Assembly (NCBI GenBank): GCA_026214975.1
Contig: CM047805.1
Location: 185,133,333-185,197,332 of the forward strand
Reading direction: 5' to 3'
Length of the DNA stretch: 64,000 nucleotides
DNA from: Gentiana macrophylla
Taxonomy: Eukaryota > Streptophyta > Magnoliopsida > Gentianales > Gentianaceae
Every line of letters starts with the position of its first letter. Within the stretch, counting starts at the first letter, position 1. Below are positions 1 to 10,609 of the stretch, piece by piece. The notes under the pieces were generated by a model, which was given only the letters and a program-made list of their open reading frames with translations, ran no database searches and was not told where the DNA came from. The translations under genes were made by a program, and so were the position numbers.

Positions 1-330
1 TAAAGGGAAAACACAAATTTCCGCGATGTCCACTGCTATCGTGAAAAACCTTTTTTCTTCAAGGACAACTCGCTACTGTGAGAAAAACACGAATTTGAAC
101 TCGTTATATGAAGAAAACATGAATTCGAACTCATACTAAAGATAAAACACAAATTTCTACTCATTATAAAGGGAAAAACACAATTTCCGACAAAACGGTG
201 TCGTTTTGATGCACCGCACGAGGTGCGGTACATGTTTGCACTGTCGGGATCCTTTCCCGTTTTGAGACTAGCGTTGAGCCGGTGGCCACCGGACTTCCGA
301 GGCCCGGTAAGTACATTTTAGGGATATTTA
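1..330. repeat. Degenerate short tandem repeats, no gene
   Basis: A block with the loose theme AAAACACAAATTT...AACTC...ATAAAG recurs about every 40 bases between roughly 60 and 200. It is followed by a GC-richer stretch with the palindrome GCACCGCACGAGGTGCGGT near 212-230. The only open frame here (minus strand) is a by-product of the repeats and resembles no protein I know. The AAACGGTGTCGTTTT word near 193 recurs around 52175-52205, which suggests transposon-derived sequence. Confidence 0.5.
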
Positions 331-356
331 TGATGTAAAAACAAATGTATTTATTA

Positions 357-624
357 CTCCATCCGTTCCATAATAACTGATGCAGTTGTCAAAAACACAC
401 ATATTAAAGAGGTGAGTTAATGCTTCAATTTGAATGACAAAATGACTAAACAACCCTTAGTGTATAATCAATACAATATTGTTTTTATTCTCTCACTGCT
501 TAATAAATAAGGGTAATGGTAGAAAAAAAAAAACAATAAATACTGTGTTGGAAATCTAACTCCCTCGCATAAAATGGAACAAATTAATTTGACAATTATC
601 TCAATTATTTTGGAACGGAAGGAG
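357..624. mobile_element. Stowaway-type MITE (Tc1/mariner)
   Basis: The terminal inverted repeats read CTCCATCCGTTCC on the left and its near-complement GGAACGGAAGGAG on the right. Each is flanked by a TA dinucleotide (355-356 and 625-626). The 268-bp length, TA target duplication and CTCC-TCCGT terminus are diagnostic of plant Stowaway elements. It has no coding capacity. Confidence 0.9.
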
Positions 625-626
625 TA

Positions 627-1084
627 AGATATATACCATCTAATTCTTTTCACATTAATCCGAAAACGACGTAAACTGCCAATTAGATTCACATAACATA
701 TTTTTTCAAAAAAAAGACTCACATAACATATTACTACTTTTATTTAATTTAACTTTTTTCCCCCCAAAATTTTAAGATGGCTTGAGACACCCCTAATGAC
801 AACATAGATATGCCCACCCTACCTACATATACCCTCATAATAGGATGACATAATGGTGAATTGTATTACTTTTATAAAAAAAAATTACTCTTTCATCGGT
901 ATACCTCAATACAAGACATAATGCATTCTTTTTTCAGAGAAACAATCAAAAGTCCATTTTTCAATACAAAATGAATAAAAATGACGCACTTTTTCTTTTA
1001 GTTGTAAAAAGAACAAAAAAATTCAGACGGACAAAAATACCCTTAATATACAAAGACACGAGCGTGTCCCAGGCTTCCAGCAAG
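627..1084. other. AT-rich intergenic DNA
   Basis: Homopolymer-rich AT sequence. I see no coding region, RNA gene or clear transposon boundary. Confidence 0.6.
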
Positions 1085-1094
1085 TCAATTTTTG

Positions 1095-1390
1095 TTTTCA
1101 AACAACCGTAACTTTTGATTTAGAACTCCGATCATCAAAAAAATTTCACCAAAATTCATATTTTTTCCCTCTTCATTTTGAGATCTCATACGATACCCTT
1201 TCGGCGTAAATTTTGAAAGACAAAAAAATATTTGCATTAATCGGAGCGTTTTTCTTATAAACAGCCGTAACTTTTGATTTAGAACACCGATTATCAAAAT
1301 TCTTTCACCAAAGTTCATATTTTTTTTCTCTTCATTTTGATATCTCATATGATACCCTTTCGATGTAGTTTTTGAAATCCGAATAATCAC
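1095..1390. repeat. Two-copy direct repeat (~160 bp unit)
   Basis: The segment containing CCGTAACTTTTGATTTAGAA and ending CTCATAYGATACCCTTTCG occurs at about 1109-1205 and again at about 1265-1363. The copies are about 85 percent alike by eye. A minus-strand open frame spans both copies and is itself repeated, so it is a repeat artefact. The CCGTAACTTTTGATTTAGAAC phrase is the kind of sequence seen in LTR-retrotransposon leaders, but no LTR is attached here. Confidence 0.65.
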
Positions 1391-1405
1391 AGCGTTTACA
1401 CCAAC

Positions 1406-1502
1406 ACAATAGCAGTAACAATATCACAGTATCGGTATCACAATATCAGTATCACAGTATTAGTATCACAGTAACAGTATCACAATAACAGTATCACTAT
1501 AA
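1406..1502. repeat. Minisatellite, AGTATCACA-type unit
   Basis: About ten units of a 9-base theme (AGTATCACA, with AGTAACA and ATATCACA variants) run head to tail. Confidence 0.8.
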
Positions 1503-1945
1503 CATGTTTATTAACAAACACAATGACACCATTACCATTACCATTAATAGTATACGATTAGCCAAAAATCATGGACTTGGCAAGCTTTACAACAACACCG
1601 ACATTCCTTTATGGATTAAAACGGAAACAAACCGTAAACTAAAAATCATTTGGACAATAATGTAATCATATTAATACCCAAAAAAATTGTGTATTTTGAA
1701 ATAACACATTCAATCACAATGGAATTTTTTTTTTTTACAACATATATGATAAACAACTTTAACATCAACGTATATGATAATTAAGTTACATCAAGGCAAG
1801 GATTATCTAAGAACTTAAAAATCTCGACAATGTCGATTGCTACCATCATCTTCTTCTCCAACTCTACACCAGCTGGTTTAACATTTTCTCAATAAAGTTA
1901 ACATCTAAACCAAATCATTTAACATTTGTACCATATCTCAGATCA
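1503..1945. other. AT-rich intergenic DNA
   Basis: No coding region or boundary signal is visible. The sequence just downstream of the coding remnant at 1946-2242 on the minus strand may be a continuation of it, but it holds no readable protein. Confidence 0.5.
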
Positions 1946-2242
1946 TTACCAAGGAGCATTAACCTCTTCTTGGAACATTAGCTCGTAGATCTCCACCTTC
2001 GGTTTCAATGCATCAACCTCAGCACCATTCTTCTTAGACACTTCTTTCAATTCCATGAGTTTTATTTCAAGTTATTCAATCTCGTCTTTTATTCGAGCCC
2101 TTTTTTATTTCCCCAATTTCTCAAATCTGCGTCAATTCTGCTGTACAAGTGCATTTTTAATTGTAAGAATCATTCCTACAAGTAATGTGATGACAATATC
2201 AATTATCACAAGAATAAAGATCACAAAGATCGTGAATACCTC
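1946..2242 (-). pseudogene. Decayed coding remnant: transmembrane helix plus coiled coil
   Basis: Read on the minus strand from 2242, a single frame of 99 codons stays protein-like although stop codons interrupt it three times (one TGA, two TAA). The first ~30 residues form a strongly hydrophobic helix rich in Ile, Val and Leu (starts EVFTIFVILILVIID). The remainder is a Lys/Glu heptad-type helix (KDEIE, LEIKLMELKEVSKKNGAEV, KVEIYELMFQEEV). This is what a small membrane-anchored coiled-coil protein looks like after decay. All three stops are one substitution away from a sense codon. I do not recognise the family. It may be the last exon of a multi-exon gene. There is no intact start and no neighbouring exon that I can identify. 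Confidence 0.5.
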
Positions 2243-2843
2243 CCAAAACTAGTGTATTAGAAAGCATAATGATGAACCAAGTGAACAACACACTTAAGAC
2301 ATTACTCCATTTAGTTACATCATCCGAAGACCGACTCAAGAACAGCCTCAAAATAGCTCAATATCTGGCTCATATAAGGCTCAATACAAGGGACTACTTC
2401 AAGGCACACATATGTCACAAATTCAACCAAGTATCTCAATATATAACATTAAAATCATACGTACAAACTCACAATTCAGCTCAATCACAAAGCATCTTAG
2501 TTCATCAATTTTTAGCTCAGCTTGATTCGTTTATCAATCATATAAGCGTGCTTGAATCTTAATAAGAAATCAATAATTTCTTGTTATCTTGCATCATTGT
2601 GCAAGATAGTGAATGAAATTTTAATTTATTCTACATCATTGTGGTTTTTAAACTTCTTGCACCATCTAGGGAAAGACACAGTGGTAAAAGCAAAAATCAA
2701 GAAGTTATGATGGTTTCGTCTCTGCACATGTTGTCTCCCATTCTCCCCTCCCCCTCCCTCTCCCCCCTTTTACTACTGTCCTAATTCCTTTTTTTGCTTT
2801 GAAAAAAGTTTATTTTAATGTAAATTTCTTTTCCTTTTTCCAG
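2243..2843. other. AT-rich intergenic DNA, no supported gene
   Basis: A 97-codon plus-strand open frame starts at 2269. It has no recognisable domain, no splice partners and a composition like the surrounding DNA, so I do not call it. A pyrimidine-rich stretch at about 2735-2843 leads into the exon-like fragment that follows. Confidence 0.5.
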
Positions 2844-2915
2844 TTTTACGCAAAATTAGAGGAAAAACAAAAAGCTGTGGAGGCAGAGAGGCTTGAAGCT
2901 GCTGCTAAAATGAAG
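2844..2915 (+). pseudogene. Isolated exon-like fragment, TPX2/WVD2-like
   Basis: A 24-codon open block sits between a good acceptor (TTTTTCCAG) and a GT donor (AAG/GTTTGG). It encodes FYAKLEEKQKAVEAERLEAA. The KLEEK...ALEAE pattern is the hallmark of the TPX2 domain in plant WVD2/WDL microtubule-associated proteins, where it anchors a basic coiled-coil segment. No partner exon is visible on either side, so this looks like one captured or left-over exon rather than a working gene. The short length keeps the family call tentative. Confidence 0.35.
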
Positions 2916-3299
2916 GTTTGGATTTAGTGCCCATGAGTTTTAACCTCTGTATAGTCGTGAATGCTCTAATGTTGTATCTATTGAAGCTTAATGATCTACA
3001 AGACTGTTAGAAAAGGAAAATAATCATTCATCAATGATCTACAAGACTGTTAAAAAAGAACCTGCAAGCCTCGCTATTGAAATTCTTCTTCTCAATCCCA
3101 TACAATTCAAGGAAATCATCTGGCTCCACCCGACAAAAGTTCGGACGGTCTAAGGAAAAAGAGAGCATCATATTTGTTAGTAATCTACTGTTTATACACA
3201 CCTAATTCAACTTCTCATACCAAGCTAAAAAACAAGATAATTAATTTATCAGAATTCAAAACACAAATTATTAAAATGAATTACCAGCATAAATGGTAC

Positions 3300-4400
3300 T
3301 ATTCCTTGCAAGTTCCAAGTAATATAGCTCTGCGGTAAGATGCCTAGTCGATCTCCGGACCTATTACGTATTCACCGTCGGGTGAGCTCGAAATATGGCG
3401 CTGGAGTTTTATTTTGCTTCCACTTTTGCGAGATGCTCAGCATCGCTTTGTTATCTGTCTTTCCTGACTCGAACCACTGGACTTTTTAGTTTTGAATTTT
3501 GGTCCCGACCTTTCACTTCTGAATGCTGTTTGTGTTGCTGAATACTTGCTCAGTGGGTGTAGTCGCTTTGGATTCTTAATTCCGCTACAAAAGTCGCCTT
3601 GGGGGGTGTAGTCGGCTGGACTTAATTCTACCGTGTGGCTCCTCGAAGTGTAGTAATTTAGCACATGACTAAATGGTACACTTGAGCGCTTAGCCGACGC
3701 CTTTGATCAGATCGCCTTAATGACTTGACTTGGCTATTTGGTTTGGCCTCGGAGTCGACTGTCCTTCGTCAGCTTGAACCACGACGCATGGTCGATTAGA
3801 AAATCCTTATCAATCTTTCATTATTTGCGTAGCCCGTGGCTTACAGGCCCGGGTCGGTCAGGGTATCCATAGCGGGATCTTCCATTTGCTTAGCATGGTA
3901 GCTTTATGGCGGTGTCCGAAAGGTGATATAAGCTCTCCGGGTGACTCTGGCTTTTTCACCTGTTTTATTTCTCTTGCATCGTGTCGAGGTGATATGGGCG
4001 CTTTAACTGGCCGCGACTCGGCTTTATTCACCGTAGCGGTCCCGACTTAAGCCGCGGTCGTGGATTTGTAGTTGTGGTTGACTTTTGCCTGTTTTATCTT
4101 TTAATCACGTGAACTTCTTTTGCTTTAAGAATTTGAATTAAATTTTTGGCTTTGCCATTTTAAGTATGTGAAGAAATTTGTAAATCATAACAAACACAAA
4201 AGTCAGCCTCAGAAAGATACGCTATTAGAATATTTGTGAAATTGTCCGCAATGCACTTTATTACAAGACATAAAAGCGTAAAAATGGTTAATCGGCACTT
4301 ATATTAGCTTATTTGGCGTAGTACGGTCGGGTACCACCGTGCTTAGATAGCGGGGCGGATTTACGTAAGATCGCCTTCAGGCTCCGAATGTTATGCCGAG
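3300..4400. other. GC-richer transposon-like region without coding capacity
   Basis: Base composition rises sharply here compared with its neighbours. A stray diverged unit of the tandem array that follows (TCCGGACCTATTACG...GTGAGCTCGAAAT) is present at about 3350-3400. I interpret the block as the decayed non-coding part of a Ty3/gypsy Tat-like element. No RT, integrase or gag peptide can be read. Confidence 0.35.
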
Positions 4401-5170
4401 GCAAACTGAGTCTTATTAAAGATGACGCCGGCAGAGCTCCAATCCATGATGCCGAGGCCGAGCCTGGTCTTGGCAAACATGGCGCCGAGCCGGGCTCCAA
4501 TACGGCGATTGCTTTCTCGGCTCCGGACTTATAAAAGATGTCGCTTCAAGAGAGCCTCCAAATATGTACGCCGAAAGCCGAACTCGGACTTATGTTATAT
4601 GAGTTCACCGAGAGCTCCACATAGTTTGCGAGTCGAGCCTGCTCGGACTTATAAAAGAGACAGTTTTGAGAGAGCTCCAAATACAGTTTGGGGCTTAGGC
4701 CGGTGCTTATAAAAGACAGCGCTGAGAGAGCCTCGAATGCTGGCCTTGAAGCCGAGCCGGGGCTTATAAAAGATGCACGGCTCGAGAGAGGCTCCAAATG
4801 CCGATGTGCCGAGCAGGGCTCGATCTTATAAAAGATAACGCCCGAGAAAGCTCTAAATATGATGCCCGGCCAGGCACCGGTCTTATAAAGATGCGGCTGA
4901 GAGAGCTCCAGATGATGCACCTGAGGCAGGAAACGGGTCTTATAAAAGATAACGCCAGGCAGGCTCCAACATTTGATGCCGAGGCCGGGCCTCATTCTTA
5001 TAAAAGAGCAATGTAGAGCCGTAGCTCAATATGCGATGTTTAGTCGAGCTTCGGACTTATTAAAGATTTACCCATCGGTGAGCTCCAAATCTGGCCGAAA
5101 TCGAGCTCGGAGTTTATGGGCAAGCCCGAGTCCGTAGAGCTCGAATGCACGGAGCTCGATATCTCGAGTC
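4400..5170. repeat. Tandem array, ~58-bp unit with a TATA-like box in each unit
   Basis: The word CTTATAAAAGA (or a close variant) recurs at 4528, 4589, 4648, 4706, 4763, 4825, 4882, 4939, 4997 and 5056. Spacings are 57-62 bases. Each copy is followed by a GAGAGCTCCAAAT-like segment and a GC-rich spacer with GCCGAG. About 12 units are present, diverged from each other. Such arrays occur in the 3' untranslated region of plant Tat/Ogre gypsy elements. Open frames across it are repeat artefacts. Confidence 0.8.
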
Positions 5171-5583
5171 TTTATGGTGTTTCAATGTGATTGTGATAAA
5201 AACATTACACATATAATAAAGACTTACAAAGCATATAAGAATTTAAAAATAACATTTGTGGCAACACGGAAAGTTAAAGAGCTCGGTCTCGCGCTCCTTG
5301 AGCTCGAGAACTAACTTCATGGATAGCTGAATCTGATACGTAACTACCGCAGAGCTTTCGGGGTATTTCATAAGCGGTGTTCTTCCGTGGCAATCAGACC
5401 TCGAAACGGATTCCGGATCGGCACAAGCTTTATCAAAATGTATGCACCATCCATCAGCACCTATCAAGCTTTTAACTTTTTGAAACAACCCGTTTTCGTT
5501 CTACAAATCATATTCCATATACCACAAACAGAAACTAAAAATAAAAAATGTAATCCTCTTGAAATAAAAAGAAAAAGAGACAT
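5171..5583. other. Sequence between tandem array and gene fragment
   Basis: A minus-strand open frame at 5243-5488 gives no recognisable family. If the array belongs to a Tat-like element, this could be the decayed tail of its antisense ORF, but I see no matching motif. Confidence 0.3.
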
Positions 5584-5861
5584 GTAGCTGCAGCCTCATT
5601 ATTCCCAATTTTGAATTGGTATGCCATCTCTTCCCTAAGCAGAGCCTGATCCTTCAATGTTTGAGCCATTCCACCCGGCATGGAGATCTCCAATGCTTCC
5701 ACTTCTTGTTCTTTCTGCTTTACACGTTCAGGCCGCCGCTGTTCTTCGACATCAAACACGGTGTCAGACATGGAATCCGATTTAGATGAACAAGATGCAT
5801 CTGAATCTTCTCCATTGTCATCTCGTGATTTCCTCCTGCTCGAGATTCGTCGTTTCTTTCC
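5584..5861 (-). pseudogene. Captured gene fragment: basic/Ser-rich stretch plus conserved coiled coil
   Basis: Reading from 5861 on the minus strand, one frame runs through KKRRISSRRKSRDDNGED, a Ser/Asp-rich linker, then EEQRRPERVKQKEQEVEALE and the well-formed block SMPGGMAQTLKDQALLREEM followed by AYQFKIGN and EAAA. After that the sequence turns into unrelated low complexity. An in-frame TGA lies just upstream. The block has the texture of a conserved nuclear RS/coiled-coil protein, but I cannot name the family with certainty. The frame is open yet cut off at both ends, so it is a fragment (retro-copied or transduplicated), not a gene. It lies beside the repeat-rich region at 3.3-5.2 kb. 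Confidence 0.5.
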
Positions 5862-6041
5862 TCAGCTGAAGAGAATCCGGTTTAATAAATTGGGACGCGA
5901 TGCTCATTAGGGGTATTTTAGTCCGAGCATCCTTATTGAAATTAAAAAATTGAGTGTGGATTAAAGTTTAATTATGAGAGAAATGTGGATTTTTACCTAA
6001 TTTTTCCTTATTTTTTCTTTTTAGCCAAAATGGCTCCATAA

Positions 6042-6756
6042 GAGCACTTGCATCAGTGTCTCTTTACAGATTCTCTATTCTACAGCACTCAAACACCACT
6101 TTTTGTCACTTTACATAATCTCTACTAAGAAATTAACCGCATCGTAATCTCAACTATAATATATATAATATTCAAATAACTTCAAACCATAAAAAACACA
6201 TATTCACATTAATGTAAACTTATGTTAACATATTAACATTCTTTACGATATTAACAATCTATACAATATTAATATATCAACATTTTTAGTTTCATCACTC
6301 ATTTTCACCGGAGTACCTATAAGCCATTTTTCTTTAAACATATTAAGAAACAGAATTGTATCCCTAATATTTGGGACAAAATCAAAATGATGTGACACAT
6401 AAAAAATAATAATAATTATTATAATAATTAAAGGGGAAAAAAAAACCATATACACTCATATCCTCAATATGACACGGAGCAAAAATATAGAATAAATTTA
6501 TGCAATAAAAAAAACAATAAATACAAAAGCAGAGCCAATGAGAATAGTGGGAAAAGAAAAAAGAAAAAGAAAAAAGAAAAAGCAAAGCGTACAGATGCAA
6601 CTATTGTGCGGTACATTTACCGTCTAAGCTCACAGATTCTTAATTGTGCAGATCCGTACACAGATTCTACTGCATTAATATGTTTGACAAATCTGAAGAG
6701 TTAAATCTGTAAAAATACAGATTTAACATCATTTACAGATTCTACTGCGAGTGCTC
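6042..6756. mobile_element. Tourist-like MITE (PIF/Harbinger)
   Basis: The termini are GAGCACTTGCA on the left and TGCGAGTGCTC on the right (10 of 11 complementary). They are flanked by TAA at 6039-6041 and 6757-6759, the 3-bp target duplication of PIF/Harbinger elements. A second inverted feature, ACAGATTCTAYTG, lies just inside both ends. The 715-bp interior is AT-rich, without coding capacity. Confidence 0.75.
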
Positions 6757-6821
6757 TAAGTCACTATGGAAAACGCTCGTGGGTCTTTTTACATTCCTCT
6801 ACCAACGATAATTAAGAAACG

Positions 6822-6992
6822 AATAATGATATGAGCACAACGTGAGATACACAACGGATGACACTACCATCATTTACACCCTTGATTATGATGGTCTACA
6901 TCATGATCATAAGATCATACACCAAGATCAAGGGTGTGGATGATGGTTGTGTCATCCGTTGTGTCTCATATGTTGTATCCGTATCAATACTC
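6822..6992. mobile_element. Near-palindromic MITE, family 'TGATAyrrGyACAAC'
   Basis: The left half (AATGATATGAGCACAAC, then ACACAACGGATGACAC) is mirrored by the right half (GTGTCATCCGTTGTGT, then GTTGTATCCGTATCAAT), so nearly the whole element can fold into one hairpin. Relatives are at 37357-37617 and 42098-42250, with a half copy at 7588-7668. The superfamily is not clear from the termini. Confidence 0.7.
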
Positions 6993-7124
6993 GAAAAAGA
7001 AAAAAATAATACTACATTCAAAATCAATGAGACATAATATTCCTTTCGTTCTTTTATTAAAGTCACTGAAAAAACCAGTTTTGTTTAAAATTGTATGTGA
7101 GTTTACGATAATCAATACAATATT

Positions 7125-7530
7125 TTTATGGAAAATTAAGGATAAGGACACAATCTTAATATTTTTAAGAATATGACAACTACATATTTTTATATGTGGT
7201 AAGACAATCGCATAATTTTTATAATGGAATGACAAACAATAATCCTAAAAATCAAATAATCTTCCTAAATAATCCCAAAATCAATGATTTTCGATAAATG
7301 AATTTTGACAAATAATCCTAAAATCAAAATAATCTTAACAATGAATTTTGAAAATTAGTGAATTTCGATAAATGAATTTGGCAAAGAATTTAAATAAATA
7401 ATTTCAACATAAGTGAATTTCGATAATAATAAATAGTTTTCTTTATGCAAAAGTTTCAAAAACTGCCCTTCTACTCAATCGATTGATAAATATTTCATTC
7501 TTCTCCTCATTCCCCTATTTTTTATTTTCA
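7125..7530. repeat. Dispersed AT-rich repeat with GTGAATTTCGATAA units (copy 1)
   Basis: It begins GAAAATTAAGGATAAGGACA, contains many TGAATTTTGAAAATTAGTGA-type sub-repeats, and ends near TATGCAAAAGTTTCAAAA and ATGAAATATTT-like words. The same order of words is found at 40330-41110, so this is a dispersed element, not simple low complexity. No terminal repeats were found. Confidence 0.6.
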
Positions 7531-7587
7531 CTTTTACCACTCCTTTTGGTGAACCAAGGTTTCAATTTATCAATATCATAAATAATG

Positions 7588-7668
7588 GAAGAGTAATGAT
7601 ACAGACATAATATACAATACACAACGAATGATACAACCATCATATACACCATATACACCACTGAATAT
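7588..7668. mobile_element. Half copy of the palindromic MITE family
   Basis: GTAATGATACAGACATAATA, followed by ACACAACGAATGATACAACC, matches the left half of the 6822-6992 element. The right half is missing where the duplicated segment A begins. Confidence 0.5.
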
Positions 7669-8259
7669 AATTAATGCAATGTTGTTTTCAATCTTCCACC
7701 ACTTATTTATCATTACAATGTTGTTTTCAAACTCCCACTACTTAATAAATAAGGGTAGATGTAGAAAAATACAATAAATTATGCTTTGAAAATGTAACTA
7801 CGACAGATAAAAATAAATTTTTATTTCTGACAATTACGACAGTTAAATAAGAACGGAGGGAGTAGAAAAATAAATTAGACTGTTTTAGGGCTATAGAGTA
7901 CTTACGTACGATTCTTATTTGGTTTGACCGGTTTTTTTTAAATTTTAAATGTGAATTAGTTCTTACAATCGATATTATTACGCCAAGTCGAATAAACAAG
8001 CGTCAATTACATTATAAGATAGTTAACATCTTCATGTCATTAAACTCATAACACTCTGACCTTGTTTCGCAAACAAATGAGTTGTCCTATTTACTTCCCG
8101 TATAATAAACAAAAATACATAAGAGGTAAACACCCTAGCAATACGTAAGCAATCATGTACTAGACAACCCGTATATGAGAGACCTTCTTTCTACGACTGG
8201 CAAGCATTGAAAATAGGATATAGAATTTGGAACGGAGACCATAGACAACGCGTCGCCGC

Positions 8260-8405
8260 CAGGGACGGGTGCATGGCCCCCACTGAGATCCGAAAATCGA
8301 TGCGTTTTTATAGGTAAAAAATGTAAAAACACTATTGATGCCCCTCTCGCTTTTTTTGAATTTGTTCAGGTCCTCCACTGAGATTTTTTTCGGGCCACAC
8401 ACCTG
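8260..8405. mobile_element. hAT-like MITE inserted in copy A
   Basis: The ends are CAGGGACGGGTGCATGGCCC and, inverted, CAGGTGTGTGGCCC, with an inner CACTGAGAT repeat pair. The paralogous position in copy B (near 10415) reads straight through without it, so this is an insertion. The flanking GCCGCC on both sides is an imprecise target duplication, so the exact ends are uncertain by a few bases. Confidence 0.6.
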
Positions 8406-8692
8406 GCCGCCACATAGAGGCATTGCATTATGGCCATAAGCTTTGTGGCCTCTACATTGAGGAGCCCTTACGTGTTCAGTGAGTGCGCTTGTATAATAGA
8501 ACCACCACGAACACAAATATCCACACCAAACGCATTATGTGAATCATCATAAACAACATATGTATTTTCTGTAGAGACACCAAAAGGTGGCGGTGACCAT
8601 TGAGTAAGCCAGCTCAACTGCGTAGTGGTTGCCAGAAAAACCTTCATTGCAGCATTGCTAAGGATTGGAAAAAAAGGTGTCGATAGTGCCAT
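8406..8692 (-). pseudogene. LINE RNase H remnant (copy A)
   Basis: On the minus strand, the peptide WSPPPFG...NTYVVYDDSHNAFGV resembles the start of the plant LINE RNase H domain (W-PPP-G-x-KxNxDAA). After a frameshift, the words VEATKLMAIMQCLYVA resemble its AEAxALREGLxxA helix. Stops and a frameshift show it is dead. Copy B has the same remnant near 10440-10560 and 10840-10950. The resemblance is by motif only. Confidence 0.4.
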
Positions 8693-8749
8693 ACCCCGTT
8701 TAAAAACATAATAGTTTTTGCATGGCCCACCGTAAAGCCATCATTTGCG

Positions 8750-9314
8750 GGGAAAATTCCAAAATTAATCCCCAGAATAGCTTTGGGAGAATGATCATTT
8801 TGATCTCATACGATTCTTATTAATCGATTTTGGTCCCGTAACTTAAAAAAACACATCAATTTCCGGACACTTGTAATTTCCGACGACTTTTTTTAAAATT
8901 TTCCGACCAGTTTGCCGGCCACGTGTCCTTTCTTTTTCAATGTCAATATCACATACATAGAGGGAGAGTGTTTCTTTAGATTTTCTTCATGTCCGATGAA
9001 TGCCTTGTGTGGAACACAATGATCCTTTGTTTTTTGGACGCAGGTTTTACTGATTTTCGAGATTGTTCGAGCCATGTGGACAATTATGATTTGCTCTCAT
9101 GTGCGAAGAACAAGTTTCAGCCGACCCCATGTGCTTACTGGGACCAAGTGGCCGGCAAATTGGTCGGAACATTTAAAATAGTCGCCGGGAATTACAAGTG
9201 TCCTGAAATTTATATGTTTTGTTAAGTTACGGGACCAAAATCGATCAATAATAATCTTATGAGACTAAAATTGATACCTTCCCAAAGTTACGGGACTAAT
9301 TTTGAAATTTTCCC
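8750..9314. mobile_element. Mutator-like MITE with ~200-bp terminal inverted repeats
   Basis: The left end GGGAAAATTCCAAAATTA and right end TAATTTTGAAATTTTCCC begin inverted repeats that continue for about 200 bases. Matched internal words include ATCGATTTTGGTCCCGTAAC, CGGACACTTGTAATT and TTTGCCGGCCAC. The flanks are TCATTTGCG (8741-8749) and TCATTTGTG (9315-9323), a 9-bp duplication with one mismatch. Copy B holds the unoccupied site, ATCATTTGTGGGTAG. Long TIRs plus a 9-bp duplication fit a non-autonomous MULE. The short interior (about 9000-9130) encodes nothing I recognise. Confidence 0.85.
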
Positions 9315-9765
9315 TCATTTGTGGGTAGTGGCTTCATGTCCAATAATATTTTAGAGAGGATGTAGACAATGTCTACAAATGCTTTCTCTGGTTCCTCACC
9401 AATACTTCACTATCACAGCAATGCTGAGTCGAATACACTTAGCACAATTAGTTGTTAAAGAACAACATTTAAAAGGGTTTAATTTATCCACTACATATAA
9501 CATAGCTGAGCTAAATAGTCAGCTGACTAATATTCTGTCAGCTGAGTTATCAACTCATAGAAAAAGTTTTTAAGGGTCAAGTTTATTCACCCCTCTAAAC
9601 TTGACTCAAGTCTTTCCAAGGAACCAACACAGTGTAGTCAACAATATCCATGTATGCATCCGAATACACAAGCATATAATTCCTCGTTATCTAAAGGTAT
9701 TTGAGGATGCAGTATAATGCAATACTTGGGGGAAATAAATTGTACTTTTTTTAACTTATTTTTTG

Positions 9766-10007
9766 CTCCTTCCGTTTCTATTTTAATGCTTTGTTTTAAC
9801 ATCAAAATGACAATATTAATGCAATGTTGTTTTCAATCTCCCAATACTTATTTATTAATGCAATGTTGTTTTCAATCTCCCCCTACATAATAAATAATGG
9901 TAGATGTAGAAAAATACAATAAATTATGCTTTAGAAATGTAACTACGATGGATAAAAACGAATCTTTATTTTTGACAACTACGACAGTTAAATAGAAACG
10001 GAGAAAG
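9766..10007. mobile_element. Stowaway-type MITE
   Basis: The ends are CTCCTTCCGTTTCTATTTTA and its near complement TTAAATAGAAACGGAGAAAG, followed by TA. The matching right end of a truncated sister (GAACGGAGGGAGTA) is at about 7849-7862 in copy A. Confidence 0.8.
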
Positions 10008-10609
10008 TAGGAAAATAAATTAGATTGTTTTAGGGCTATAGAGTACTTACGATACGATTCTTATTTGGTTTGACCGGTTTTTTTAATTTTAAATGTGAAC
10101 TGGTTCTTTTTAGCAGAATCGATATTATTACGCCAAGTCAAATAAACAAGCGTCAATTACATTATAAGACAGTTAACATCTTCATGTCATTAAACTCATA
10201 ACACTCTGACCTTGTTTCGCAAACAAATGAGTTGTCCTATTTACTTCCCGTATAATAATAATAAAAAATACATAAAAGGTAAACACCCTAACAATACGCA
10301 AGCAACCATGAACTAGACAACCCGGATATGAGAGACCTTCTTTCTACGACTGCAAGCGTTGAACACATGATAAAGAATTTTTGTCCATCTGAATGGAACC
10401 CAGACCATAGACGACGCCACATAGAGGCACTTCATTATGGCCATAAGCTATGTGGCCTCTATATTGAGGGGCCCTGAAGTGTTCTGTGAGTGCGCTTGTA
10501 TAATAGAACCACCATCAACACAAATAACCACACCAAACGCATTAGATGAATCATCATAAACAACGGTAACCATCGAGTAGGCCAGCTCGACTGCATAGCT
10601 TATGCACGG

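Larger units (their letters stand above)
7669..9760. repeat. Segmental duplication, copy A
   Basis: From AATGCAATGTTGTTTTCAAT to the end of the segment, the sequence is collinear with 9766-11300 (copy B). Shared anchors include TTTTAGGGCTATAGAGTACT, GTCAATTACATTATAAGA, GTTTCGCAAACAAATGAGTT, AACCTTCATTGCAGCATTG and CAACACAGTGTAGTCAACAA. Copy A carries two insertions absent from B (8260-8405 and 8750-9314). Its left edge keeps only the right end of the Stowaway element that is complete in B. Confidence 0.85.

Noticed and set aside
2269..2562. 97-codon plus-strand open frame
   Set aside because: No domain, AT-driven composition, no splice context or homologue that I recognise.
4309..5016. Several overlapping open frames up to 149 codons on both strands
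   Set aside because: The frames exist because the ~58-bp tandem units lack stops; the peptides repeat with the unit and match no family.
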